Positions 50,560 to 60,264 of a DNA stretch of 64,000 nucleotides are shown one piece after another. Within the stretch, counting starts at the first letter, position 1. Each line of letters opens with the position of its first letter. Under the pieces are notes generated by a model. It did not search any database. It was not told the DNA's origin and was given only the letters and a program-made list of their open reading frames with translations. Origin of the DNA: Hetaerina americana (lineage: Eukaryota > Arthropoda > Insecta > Odonata > Calopterygidae); the NCBI GenBank assembly GCA_022747635.1, contig JAKTNV010000078.1:186001-250000 (forward strand), read 5' to 3'. The translations under genes and the position numbers were made by a program.

Positions 50560-50950
50560 CCCAGATGGACTAATTATGGATGGACGTGCGATTAAGGGGC
50601 GCAATGGGAGATGCCGATGCACGCGAAAATCGACCCTTACAGCCCCTCCCCCATTTAACCCTTCTCCTCTCAAAGCTTACGAATTCGCACGCACCCTGTT
50701 CGTCTTTTTTTTCTGCTTTACTTCCGGTGGTAAATCATCTTTCCCAGCGATCTCCCACGGGTGGAGGGAGGCGAGGGAGAGTGAGGGGGGCACTCGCTGA
50801 CAGGAAACGCACGCGTCCAATCAGAGACCCGCACGCCTTCCCGCTCATGAATTGCCATTCCGCTTGCGAGGAGGAAAGAGAGAGGGTTTCTAAAATAAAA
50901 GGCGGACCTCGTCGTGCAAAATCACTTCCAAGTAAGGAATGGAAGTAAGA
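50560..50950. other. GC-richer island
   Basis: CpG-containing block with a C/T-rich part (50630-50690) and a G/A-rich part (50755-50800). Frames of 111-150 codons lack recognised domains. Confidence 0.35.
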
Positions 50951-51039
50951 AAAAAAATATGCGATTTTTTTAAAGAGGACGCGAAAGGTGGCTGGGGATT
51001 TCGAAGCAGATGCTACGCTCAGCAGCCACATCGGTTCGG

Positions 51040-51092
51040 ATATACATATATGTATATATATATATATCATATATATATGTTAATATACACCA

Positions 51093-51134
<42 letters not shown>

Positions 51135-51215
51135 CATATGCGTGCAAATGTATATGTGTATATATGTACCTATATATACATAGAGACACATATTCACTAT
51201 ATAAATATGTACATA
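51040..51215. repeat. TA-rich microsatellite complex
   Basis: Several TA arrays (longest about 51098-51131) interleaved with TATG and TACA variants. It directly abuts the SINE at 51222. Confidence 0.9.
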
Positions 51216-51221
51216 TATAGT

Positions 51222-51478
51222 GGGTCGCGGTATGCCAGGAGTAGAGCGTTGAACTACTGACCGGAGGGTCCAGGTTTGATTCCTGGGCAACCCTCTCTGG
51301 GCACCCTCAGCTCCACCCAAGCTATGTGATTTTTCGCGTACCAGATCTTCCCACTTTCCCCCTACCCTAATGGGTGAATTTCACACGCCGTTGGGCTTAG
51401 TACTGGGCGAACTCTACCATTACATATCAAACCGACCTTCGGGTTTTTAACCGTGTTCATGGTTTTTTTGCATTTATA
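51222..51478 (+). mobile_element. tRNA-derived SINE, copy A
   Basis: SINEs are short RNA polymerase III-transcribed elements copied by LINE enzymes. The head GGGTCGCGGTATGCCAGG..GTAGAGCG resembles a tRNA 5' half with box A, and GGTCCAGGTTTGATTCCTGG (about 51268-51287) is a box-B/T-arm hairpin. A tRNA-unrelated body follows (CTCCACCCAAGCTATGTGATTTTTCGCGTACCA), ending in a conserved 3' part (AAACCGACCTTCGGGTT) and then TA repeats. It matches copy B (51546-51813), which is inverted. The upstream TA arrays were probably its target and those downstream its tail. Confidence 0.8.
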
Positions 51479-51485
51479 TGGTAAA

Positions 51486-51498
51486 TATATATATATAG

Positions 51499-51545
<47 letters not shown>
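51486..51545. repeat. (TA)n array between two inverted SINEs
   Basis: TA repeats with a few interruptions (GAAA at about 51498). Both SINE 3' ends point into this array. Confidence 0.95.
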
Positions 51546-51549
<4 letters not shown>

Positions 51550-51813
51550 ATAAACACATTAATCAACCCGAATGTCGGTTTGGTAGGTGATGATAGATTT
51601 CACCCAATACCCACAGCGTGTCAAATTCACACATCAGGGTAGGGGGGCCAATTCCTTTCCCTGTGCCGGTAATGGTTTCCCAGTAATATGGTACCCGAAA
51701 AATCACATAACTTGGGTGGAGCTGCAGGTGCCCAGAGTGCCTTGCCCTGGAATCGAACCAGGGCCCCACCGGTCAGCAGTACAACGCTCTACCCCTTGGA
51801 CTACCTCGACCCA
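51546..51813 (-). mobile_element. tRNA-derived SINE, copy B
   Basis: Read on the minus strand from 51813: GGGTCGAGGTAGTCCAAGGGGTAGAGCG, then CCCTGGTTCGATTCCAGGG, an intact T-arm with the canonical TTCGATT loop, then the same body as copy A (CTCCACCCAAGTTATGTGATTTTTCGGGTACCA) and 3' end (AAACCGACATTCGGGTT). Box B is better preserved than in copy A, so this copy may be younger or purely by chance less mutated. Confidence 0.85.
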
Positions 51814-51855
51814 CATATATATAAACCATTATATATATATATATATATATATATT
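51814..51855. repeat. Short (TA)n arrays beside SINE B
   Basis: Two TA runs separated by TAAACCATT. Confidence 0.85.
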
Positions 51856-51869
51856 TCTTTGTTTCACTA

Positions 51870-52800
51870 TTCATGATATGAATATTTCATTATTAATAGC
51901 TCTATCCTCTCCCTGCCCTTTACTTGTTTACCTAACATCTCCCATCAATCAGATTTCCACATCCCACGGCCGATTAAAATACTTAACATCCATTTTTTCT
52001 GTCTCCTCAGAATATCTCCGAGTATTTCCTTCTCCTATCCCACCATGCCTCACATCTCTTCATTTGTTTTCCTTTCCGACCACTTCACCCTCTCCATTCT
52101 TTTCAAGATCCAAATATCAAAAGCCTCCAATCTACGTCAATCCTCCCGCTGCCGTGACCATGTTTCCGCGCTGTATATAACTATACTCCATATCAAAATT
52201 TTCACGAGCCTTTTCTTAACCTTATACCCAAAATCCGTGTCATTAATTCTGTCCACCTTGTGAAAGGCTCTTTGCTTAATCACCAATGGTTAATCTCCTC
52301 GTTATGTCTCTATTACTTTGACCATTTTGGTCCGAAACACTTCCGGGACACGTAAATTGTGCCACCTTCTCAAGTTTTTGCCCTCCTGTTTTAAATATTA
52401 ACTTAGCCTTTCTCTTTCTAGGAAACCGCATAACCTTTTTTATTTCATTTATTCTCATCCCATACCAATCATACTGCATTTCCAATTAACTGAACAATGC
52501 ATGCAATCTCTTGGGTGACTGACAAACTAGATCTTCATCATCAGCAAATCTCACTCATTTTATGAATACCCCGCCGACTTTCATTCCTATATCCACGTCC
52601 TTCCATGCCTCTTTAATTATTACCTCCACATATGCGTTGAATAGCTAGGGTCATTGAGGACAACCCTGCCGTACTCTTCCTAACACTGCCCACCAGGACT
52701 CTCTGCCTCCCAATCGCACCTGAGCAGTCTGAGACATGTACAGGCCGCGCATGAGCCTCCTATCCCTCCACTATATTGTCTGCAATATATTCATTAAATG
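51870..52800 (-). pseudogene. LINE reverse transcriptase, copy 2 of the 26.0-kb family
   Basis: On the minus strand the conserved reverse-transcriptase order is visible: RVRQGCPQ (52657-52677, usually GVRQGCPLSP), VKVGGVFIK then RFADDEDLV with the catalytic FADD (52531-52548), MRINE...KVMRF, GGQKLEKVAQFT, SNRDITRRL, then KILIWSIVIYSAETWS and LEAFDIWILKRMERVKW near 52105-52150. The tail (LGDILRRQKKWM and on) ends by about 51870. Several stops and frameshifts interrupt it, for example after RVRQGCPQ and within the last part. The endonuclease domain and palm N-terminus lie outside the recognisable part. Copy 1 (25988-26338) corresponds to the last third. The clade is RTE- or L2-like, not certain. 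Confidence 0.85.
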
Positions 52801-52804
52801 CTGC

Positions 52805-53990
52805 ATCAACGAAATATTTCCGTATCTTTTTACTGGTACATTTGTTAAATATAATAAATGCTGAATGTTTAGATTTATCAAAATGTGCCATGCGTACTTA
52901 CATTGCCGTATAATGCCATATCTTTGATAGCATTTAGATATGTGTACAATATGCCTTGCACTCCAAGGGAGGGAAATTAATGCTATTCTTCAAAAATATT
53001 TAGCATAGAATTTTTCTTCCTAAACTTGCGAGTATTTATTCATTATTCTAAAGTAATTCACCTCATAAGAACTGATGCACAAGGTTTTCGTTCATAGCTG
53101 AACGGAGAGTCCATAACCGCATTCTCTTTCGCATAACTCCTTTGAGAGTTTAGTAAATCTTTCATCTCAGAGGAAATTATTTTAATTTTACAATGAATAA
53201 TAAAAATGAGGGCATTTACAAATGGCAAAGTAATACCCAACATAATTACATGCCAATAAATTCACCTATTTTAAATTAGATATCATTAATCGCGAGAATC
53301 AAAAGTAGACGCGAAATGACATGGGTGTCCCAGTGTATTTAGAAATTGACTCACATTGTTACCTCTTGTCATTATATTATCCTGAGAGGTAAATCTAAAT
53401 TAAGAACCATTCATTTATTCAAAGTAACATTTTATTTTAGCAATTGTAGCTTTCATCTGATTTAATTATGATATTAAGTATGAGGTCAGCCCCTGGCATA
53501 GGTTGTGGCAGAATAATCTTTTCGCGTGAAATAGTAAATTTTGCCTCCATCCTATTTTTCATTGTGGGTTAGTTATAATATATATAGTACAGATATTTGG
53601 TTCATTAGCCTGCGGGAGTGATAATTATTATTTCTTTTCTTGTATTTTAATTTAAAACTTGGAAATACGAAAAACTTAGCGCACTGCAAGGGAATGCTCC
53701 TAATTTATAAAATTGATATAATAAATGGGAGAAAGACGCACATGAGAGAGCTCAATGCTGAGAGAGTGTGAATCGGTAAGTACTGGCAATACCTTTTCCT
53801 GGAAAAACAAACGGAAGAAGCGCGCGAGGAAGGATAGGTGAAATAACAGAAAGGTGAGGACAGGAAAAAGGAATTGTTAAAGCAGGGGTAGATTGTGTAG
53901 AAAGAAATTGGAGGCAAGGAGTACATTAGAGAAGAGGAGAAGGCTTCTTCCCCATGCTGACGCAGAAGTAGCTGAAAGTGGACAGACGAA
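52805..53990. other. AT-rich sequence, no gene seen
   Basis: Nothing recognised. The first bases may be further decayed LINE sequence. Confidence 0.45.
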
Positions 53991-53999
53991 GAAGACATT

Positions 54000-54300
54000 C
54001 TTCTCATGAGAATACTATTCTCCCAAGAGCCCTTTCTCTCCGGTGAGTTTAGTGCGCTCTTGTGTGTGCGTTTGAGTGTGTGTGTGCTCGGAGGACATTG
54101 AGCAGGGAGTCATGGGAAAATCTTCTCCTCCTACGGCTCTTGCCAGCCATTTAGTTGGACCGAGTTTGGTCGGAATTCTGAGAGGTAAATAGAGAGAGGA
54201 GGACACACGAGGGATTGTGACGAGGGTGGGAGTGGAGCCTCATCATGGTCAAGGGGCACGACGTTAGGGAGGGATTTTAGGCGAAAGGTGTGCAAAGCGC
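54000..54300. other. GC-richer, purine-biased island with a short GT run
   Basis: Contains GTGTGTGCGTTTGAGTGTG near 54060 and G/A-rich flanks. No product was recognised in the 63-codon minus frame. Confidence 0.35.
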
Positions 54301-54304
54301 TCCC

Positions 54305-54720
54305 ACTGTCGGTTTGCGAATAGTACCCATATTTAACAGCTAGCCGGATGTCTCAATTATCCTGAGACCTGGAAAGAATGCCTTGTTAAAATTCTCAGCA
54401 GCTCATTATGCAAAGGATTTTCGTGCTCCAAGCTTAAACAACAGTCCTAAAAAATATAAAAAACTGAAATAACTACTATGCACGAAAATACAAAGAAACT
54501 GCTCTGACTGTGGGACAAAAATATTCATGAACCGACTTGATTAAAAAGAAGCAATTTATATTAAGGCCAACAGAACCAATATCGTACCTTTATTTATTAT
54601 TTTCACCAAGCTACAATTTGAATAGTAATTACACTCGATTTATTCTCCCGACGACTGACTTTGTCCAGCGATGTAAAAAAGGTGGTCCAGATTTGCTTAG
54701 AAATAAATCCGTAGTTCACT
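54305..54720. other. AT-rich sequence, no gene seen
   Basis: Nothing recognised. Confidence 0.5.
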
Positions 54721-54773
54721 GAGTGTAGGGTTTTTTTGAGCACACTTGAGTGTAGGGTTTTTTGAGCACGCTG
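54721..54773. repeat. Two-unit tandem repeat, about 27 bp
   Basis: GAGTGTAGGGTTTTTTTGAG followed by CACACTT is repeated immediately, with one T fewer and a C-to-G change pattern in the second unit. Confidence 0.8.
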
Positions 54774-54774
54774 G

Positions 54775-55370
54775 TTCAAGAGCATAGAACGATATTTTTA
54801 CAAGTAATAGGCTATCACCAGCGATAGCCTTTATCCCTAAGATTGCATTCTTAATACACACTCGTTGTTGACGTGTGATCATGAAAATATACCCCCAACC
54901 CTAATACTTAAGAATGCATGTTCCAAATATTCTGGTACGTACCATACCACGAGCGATTAATGAAATCGTTCTAACTAACTTCCATTTCCATTCCCATTTA
55001 AAATTAGTCAAGTGTAGTAAACTCTGCTGAAATTGAAGTAATTTTTTATATTATTTGATATGGACTTCGTAATCCGTTGAACGTAATCCAATAAGGAAAT
55101 CCAATCGCCCTTGAATTTTGAGGCTTCCGAAAAAGAGTCGATGAATTTATATTCACATTGGAATTTATACCCTTCCTATCTTTTACAGAAGGTCATTCGT
55201 ACGGATGTTCGCATGTACCTTCATGTAATCATTCCGTATTAATGATAGACTGGTGGAAAACAATAATAAGACCCATAATTTCCTGTTTGTAGGAAACCAA
55301 TTATAGAGAAACAGAGAGAAATGGATGGTGCCATGAAGGTGATGGTCGGTCGGAGAGAGTGTGGGATACT
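54775..55370. other. AT-rich sequence, no gene seen
   Basis: Nothing recognised. Confidence 0.5.
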
Positions 55371-55379
55371 GAAAAAGAA

Positions 55380-55740
55380 AACAGCCCCGAGTTGATCGCC
55401 GGGAAAACAGAGAAAGGAGATCCGCACCTCCCGGCTCCTACCCAGACGCAATTTCAGCGTACACTCAAATTCCGCGAAACTCATAAAAGCTGCGGCGGTG
55501 GCGAGGCTTAAAAGCGTCTACAGCAAGGCGGGAGGCCGCGCGGAATTGCGCGGCGGCCTCCGTTTACTATCCAGGGTCCCAATCGCCAATCCTCGTCCTT
55601 TACTGCTCAACAGCGAAACTCACCAGTTCCTTCCTATCGTCACTTAACCTCCGTCCCTTGAAACCTTGAGGTCTGTCCCTGACGCCGCCGCGGCCCGATC
55701 CTCGTAAAGATTTTCGTCGCCTTAGAAGGTAAGAGGGTAT
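55380..55740. other. CpG-rich island with GC hairpin
   Basis: Among the most CpG-dense parts of the window. At 55531-55561 GGAGGCCGCGCG and GCGCGGCGGCCTCC can form a strong imperfect hairpin around AATT. A promoter region is plausible, but no transcript can be inferred. Confidence 0.45.
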
Positions 55741-55744
55741 TCCG

Positions 55745-57550
55745 AGGGGAAAGGTTGTGACGGGGGAAGATTGAAAGGAAGCATTTTTTTGTAAAGGTTA
55801 GGAAAAGCAATGATGTTGCCATGAGTGGCCACGCAATCGATATTGCTGCACAAGAATACGATTGGACGGGACCCAAGGGCAGTAAAGATTTTCTAGCCTG
55901 GCCTAAAACACTAAGACGACGCCTACGAATTTTTATCACTAAAAACGTTTGGAGCATTAAGTTTTATTGGAACAGCTCTTCAACTGAAGTGAAATGAACA
56001 TGACAATATACTCCAGACATTTCTGCAATAATGATTGCCGTTAGGTACACAGAAATATAAGGCCACAAATTCGTAAATTCACGCCCTTTTCATATATCTT
56101 GTTTTAAAGGCATTTTTTTATCTATTTTTAATCACCTGCAACGGCTTTGGTTATATTTTTTACAAGTCATGTCGAACAATGCTGATAACTAATAGACTTA
56201 ATAATAACGAAAAATCACTTCATAAATGAAAAAAAATATCCATTAGCTGAAGATGAGAAATGAACTTCTAAATTATATTCAAATTTGAATATAAATAGTT
56301 TTGAATAGTTCTGAAAATAGTTTTGAATGCGCAAATGAAGGTCATCGTAAGTTAGCAAAATTATTTTTATAAATTATAATGCAATTCGTCCATCAGAAAA
56401 TCCTAAAGTTCACATTGTGTGAAGCGAGATAGATTTTATGGTGACAGGTGATGAATAAACACTCTGGAGGTGAAACAGAAGAAACGTCCTTCCCTAAAGG
56501 CGCCGCTCCAAAGTCACCAGAGACCAGGCCTTATTGTTTCACGGCGAGGCAAATGGACATTATCCCACTTGAACTCCATCCCCATCACCTACCTCATTCA
56601 TCCCATTTCCCTTCAGCACCCATCTTGTTCCTGAGTACTGTCTTGAAGCCGCTGGCGCCCTTGCAGTAGTTTCGGAAAAGGGAGATAAGAGGACGGGAAA
56701 GAAAGTAAAGGGAAGGAGGCGCAGAGAGAAAAATGGGGATAGACTGACCAAAGTTACTCTTTCTCAGAGGTATACCAAAAAACAGTTTTCGAGCAATTAA
56801 TATTTTCTTACGTTGGCAAGCAGACGTGGAAGTTGAACGAAATAAGCCACTGCTCCGAATTAGTCTAAATTCGCTCGGTAATTCTCAATGAGTTATACAT
56901 TTTGGGGGGAGATATGACTCGTCACTTACCATCACCCGATTGTATCATACACTTCACATGCAATAATTACGCACTAATGGACTCAGTGACTTAAAATTTT
57001 TGAATAGGCCGTAAACTTATTATTCAATTTTTCCAGCTGAAACTGGTGTTCTCATAAAAAATCCTGATGTGACTAAATATCAAAATAATAAAAATTAAGT
57101 TAGTAGAAGAAAACTAAAATTATAAAAGTATAATAAGATTGCAAGAACAAAAAATAGAGAGCCTAATCTGTAATTAGGTGAATTTGTTTAATTAAGTCAA
57201 TTGAATGAGTATGAGTTATTTTTAGATGAATAAGACTGAAATATAAGCTACGAAAAGCTATTTTTTTTAACTTCATGTTAAGATTTCAAGACTATAAAGT
57301 TTTGCGTATCTCGTAGCGCATTCCAATTTCTTGCGACACCGTTGCAAATTTTAAGATTTTTGTTAATAAAGTTTAGAAAAAAGGGCCTAGATGGGTTGTT
57401 ATTCACTAAGGCGGCTTTTTCAACCAACACTCAGATTGTATATGAGTGAAAAGCCTCACTTCTTTGCCCATTACACAGGCGCAAACAAGTCTTCGACTCA
57501 AGCTATCACACGTGTTTTTCGGTAATCACTATATACCCTTTGAATTTATT
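55745..57550. other. AT-rich sequence, no gene seen
   Basis: A small purine-biased part at 56670-56740 gives Ser/Leu/Phe-rich minus frames. Nothing was recognised. Confidence 0.45.
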
Positions 57551-57559
57551 TCAATTCTC

Positions 57560-58025
57560 CCACTCTTCATCTATTCCGACTATTCAGTGACTATCTCATC
57601 ATTTTCATCACTCCCGTACATGTACCCTCTTCCCCCTTCATCATCATCATCCCACCGCATCCCATTCCGTCCACCCATTCGAACAGTAACACCTTCGCCC
57701 ACGTTCATGCCAAGGGACGCCGCCCACCATTCGGACGGATTCCAAACCCAACATCCACGCGGCGTCAAATCCCCCCAGAGTTTTGAAGCGGCCGGCGGCT
57801 GAAAAGACCAACAGTAATTGCTTTGCGAAAAAAAAGAGAGGAAGAAACAGAATGCGACCTTTGGTCATGAGCTATTCCACGCTTCAGCAAACGCGGGGGA
57901 TGACGGGAAATTGCTCTCGCTCTGAAGGTGAGAAATGGAAGATTGTGCGTAGGAAGGAGGGAACGGAAAAAGAATTCGAGGGAGAGATGGAGAGGAGGTG
58001 GAGAAGAGATGGTGTTGGACGGAAG
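57560..58025. other. Pyrimidine-rich then purine-rich island
   Basis: C/T-rich with CATCATCAT at 57560-57780, then G/A-rich from about 57830. The plus frame 57783-58172 (129 codons, Lys/Arg/Glu-rich) runs through the hairpin that follows and has no known domain. Confidence 0.4.
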
Positions 58026-58107
58026 ATTCCCTCCTATTCTTTCCCCACCATGTTCTTCCGTCCAAGAGAAGACGGAAGAACATGGTGGGGAAAGAATAGG
58101 AGGGAAT
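58026..58107. repeat. Perfect inverted repeat, 37-bp arms, 8-base loop
   Basis: Arms 58026-58062 and 58071-58107 are exact reverse complements separated by CAAGAGAA. The sequence is otherwise G/A- or C/T-rich and unlike the other palindromes. Confidence 0.95.
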
Positions 58108-58109
58108 GT

Positions 58110-58345
58110 GTAAGGAGGATTAAGAAGGCTTATAAGATTCCAAAGAAGTGGCAGGAGGAATTAAAGGAGTAAAGTGCAAAATTTGATGGCAGAGGCTGAA
58201 GTAAGGATTACACAAGGGAAACGATGATGAAACAAAAATATTTATTTACTTTTTATTCTGAGAAGAACATATGCCCGAGTGCAAAACTATTCCTTAATAG
58301 TGCTATACATTGAAGATAACAAGCAAATATTATAACATATTCTGG
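58110..58345. other. AT-rich sequence, no gene seen
   Basis: Nothing recognised. Confidence 0.5.
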
Positions 58346-58390
58346 AATTGAAAATAAACAACTTGGCTTTTCCACACATTTTTTTTATTT

Positions 58391-58425
58391 ACAACCTAGG
58401 TTTTGTTATGGTATAACATCGTCAG
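58391..58425 (-). ncRNA. Degenerate hammerhead-like motif, left arm
   Basis: Minus strand: CUGACGA (58425-58419), extra U, stem II GUUAU/AUAAC around ACC, AAAA where GAAA is expected (core G12 changed to A), stem III AC/GU with loop CUAG, U at the cleavage position. Stem II differs completely in sequence from the 32.9-kb copy yet pairs perfectly. Confidence 0.5.
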
Positions 58426-58434
58426 GCGATCGGT

Positions 58435-58468
58435 CAGACGATGGTATACAATAACGAAACCTAGTTCG
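58435..58468 (+). ncRNA. Degenerate hammerhead-like motif, right arm
   Basis: Plus strand: CAGACGA (58435-58441, second box base changed), extra U, stem II GGUAU/AUAAC with one mismatch, intact GAAA (58456-58459), stem III region AC-CUAG-UU with one pair lost, C58467 at the cleavage position. Each arm of this palindrome is damaged at different core positions. Confidence 0.45.
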
Positions 58469-58564
58469 AAAATAAAAAAATGTCTATGTGGAAAAGCCAA
58501 GTTGTTTATATTCAATTTCAATATGAAGATTTTCCACCAAGTCACGCCAGAAACTGTTTTGTTC

Positions 58565-59825
58565 ATATTTTGGAAATCAGATAGTACATACATAATTCAA
58601 ATTTTTCATCATCTCCCTTGAATCAGAAAAATCAAGGTAGAAAAGAGAGATCTCATGGCAATTTTGATGGGAAAAGGCCACTGACAGTAAATGAACGAAG
58701 TATTTATTCAAATACATCTCGGAGAAGAGTTATAGAAGACAGAAAACCGACCGATTCTCATGGGATTAAGTATAAACCACTTCCCTTTAGGCAGACATAC
58801 GGTACACTGCTATTCTCGCAACTGTGCATGATTACACCTGACCCAGCCCTCAAGGCAGTAGCCGACTGTCTTATCAGTTAGGTGACCAAGACCCCCAAGA
58901 GACGAAAACTGCCAAAAATACCAAGCATTCTAAGGCTTCGGTCTATGACATAATTATGGTTAAACTGACTAATTTTAAGTACCCCGGGATAAGCTGGAAT
59001 TTGCTTCATTCATAGGAAATGAAATTACATGCCTAGATAGACACATCAGAGGAAGGTTGGAAGGTTTTTCTCTCCAAAGAAGAAAAACCTTCCTCATTCT
59101 CTAATATGTATCGGTTAAATAATAAGTAACAATAAATAACTCATAATATTCATTGAAGGATACATCGGATAGAGTAGCGGTGCTCAACGTGGTTTGCTGG
59201 TGCTATTTATACTGTCCGCGACCGATGATGTTGATTTTTTAATTTAAACATATTTAAAATTTCACGTTATTCTTGCAATTTGGCTTTTCCCGATAAATTT
59301 TTGATTTCGTCATTAACATCAATGATATATTCTTTTTAATAGTTACTTTATGTCGATAAATGTCATAAAATCCAGATTCATTCATTTAAATGAACGAGTT
59401 AAGTTCTATACTTACTATAAATATGCTAATGCGGCCTACTAACTCGGCTTTGGCTGAGCTCCAGCCTGGTTTCCATTGACAAATTCAATTAGGTACAAAA
59501 TGAGACATTTGTTTAAGTGCTTAAAAATAATACAAAAATACCTCTTATTGTATCTTGCGGAGAAGAATATTAAAAATTTCTAGGAAGACTGCATTTTTAA
59601 CTGAAATGGCGAAAATGTACGTAAAATCTATGAACTCGGAAAGCATCATGCAACCAAAGGTGCTCTTGAAAAACTCAAAATACTTAGAAGGAAAGGCTGG
59701 GGGAAACGTTTGTGCACCTAAGGGAGATCTTTTGAAATTTGTATTTGTTTGTGTACATAGTTCTCTAGCCCTCGACGGTGGATGGATCGTATGACTCCGG
59801 ACGTCAGCATATTTCTAATCTACCT
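58565..59825. other. AT-rich sequence, no gene seen
   Basis: The frame 58618-58881 (87 codons) has mixed composition but no recognised similarity. It lies just past the Penelope-like tail and could be decayed element sequence. Confidence 0.4.
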
Positions 59826-59829
59826 GGGG

Positions 59830-60260
59830 TGCATTTTTGATACGCCTGCCTTTCACCTCTCACCTCTCCATCACAATTCTCATCACCCCCCTTCCTTACC
59901 GTAACATTCTATCCCCCACACACGAGTTTTTCACCCCTACGCTGCCGTTGCGTGCTCATCTTAACTCCCATCACCCTCTTGCGTTCCCTGTTCCTACCCC
60001 AGCCATGACACGATCACTTGTGTGTAAAGCTCCCTTCAATCATCAGCGAGCGTGTTCTATTCATCCGGTAGAGGCAAATCACATTCAGTTCGTCGGACTG
60101 CGTCCTCTCATTCTCCAAATGTAACACCGTATTTATGACCAGAAAAAATAACACTTTCCACCCTCCTATCTGCCGTCACTCATCGTCCGCACTGCTGTAG
60201 AGCGACAATCCCCCGGGTATTCCGCATGCGCATCCATCTTTTACCTTCCGTGGTTATTTT
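59830..60260. other. C-rich island
   Basis: Pyrimidine-biased with CpG towards 60200. The 95-codon plus frame is Pro/Leu/His-rich and unrecognised. Confidence 0.4.
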
Positions 60261-60264
60261 CACC

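Larger units (their letters stand above)
58347..58560. repeat. Imperfect palindromic Penelope-like repeat with tail
   Basis: Arms of about 84 bp (58347-58430 and 58431-58516) are imperfect reverse complements. Each carries a ribozyme-like motif near the centre, then AAATAAA, TGTGTGGAAAAGCCAAGTTG (or TATGTGG...) and an AT-rich end. Only the right side goes on (58517 onwards, TTTCAATATG...TTCCACCAAGTCACGCCAGA), matching the tail after the 32.9-kb palindrome. The right copy is therefore the direct unit and the left an inverted truncated one, the same structure as at 32849-33072 but older. Confidence 0.85.
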
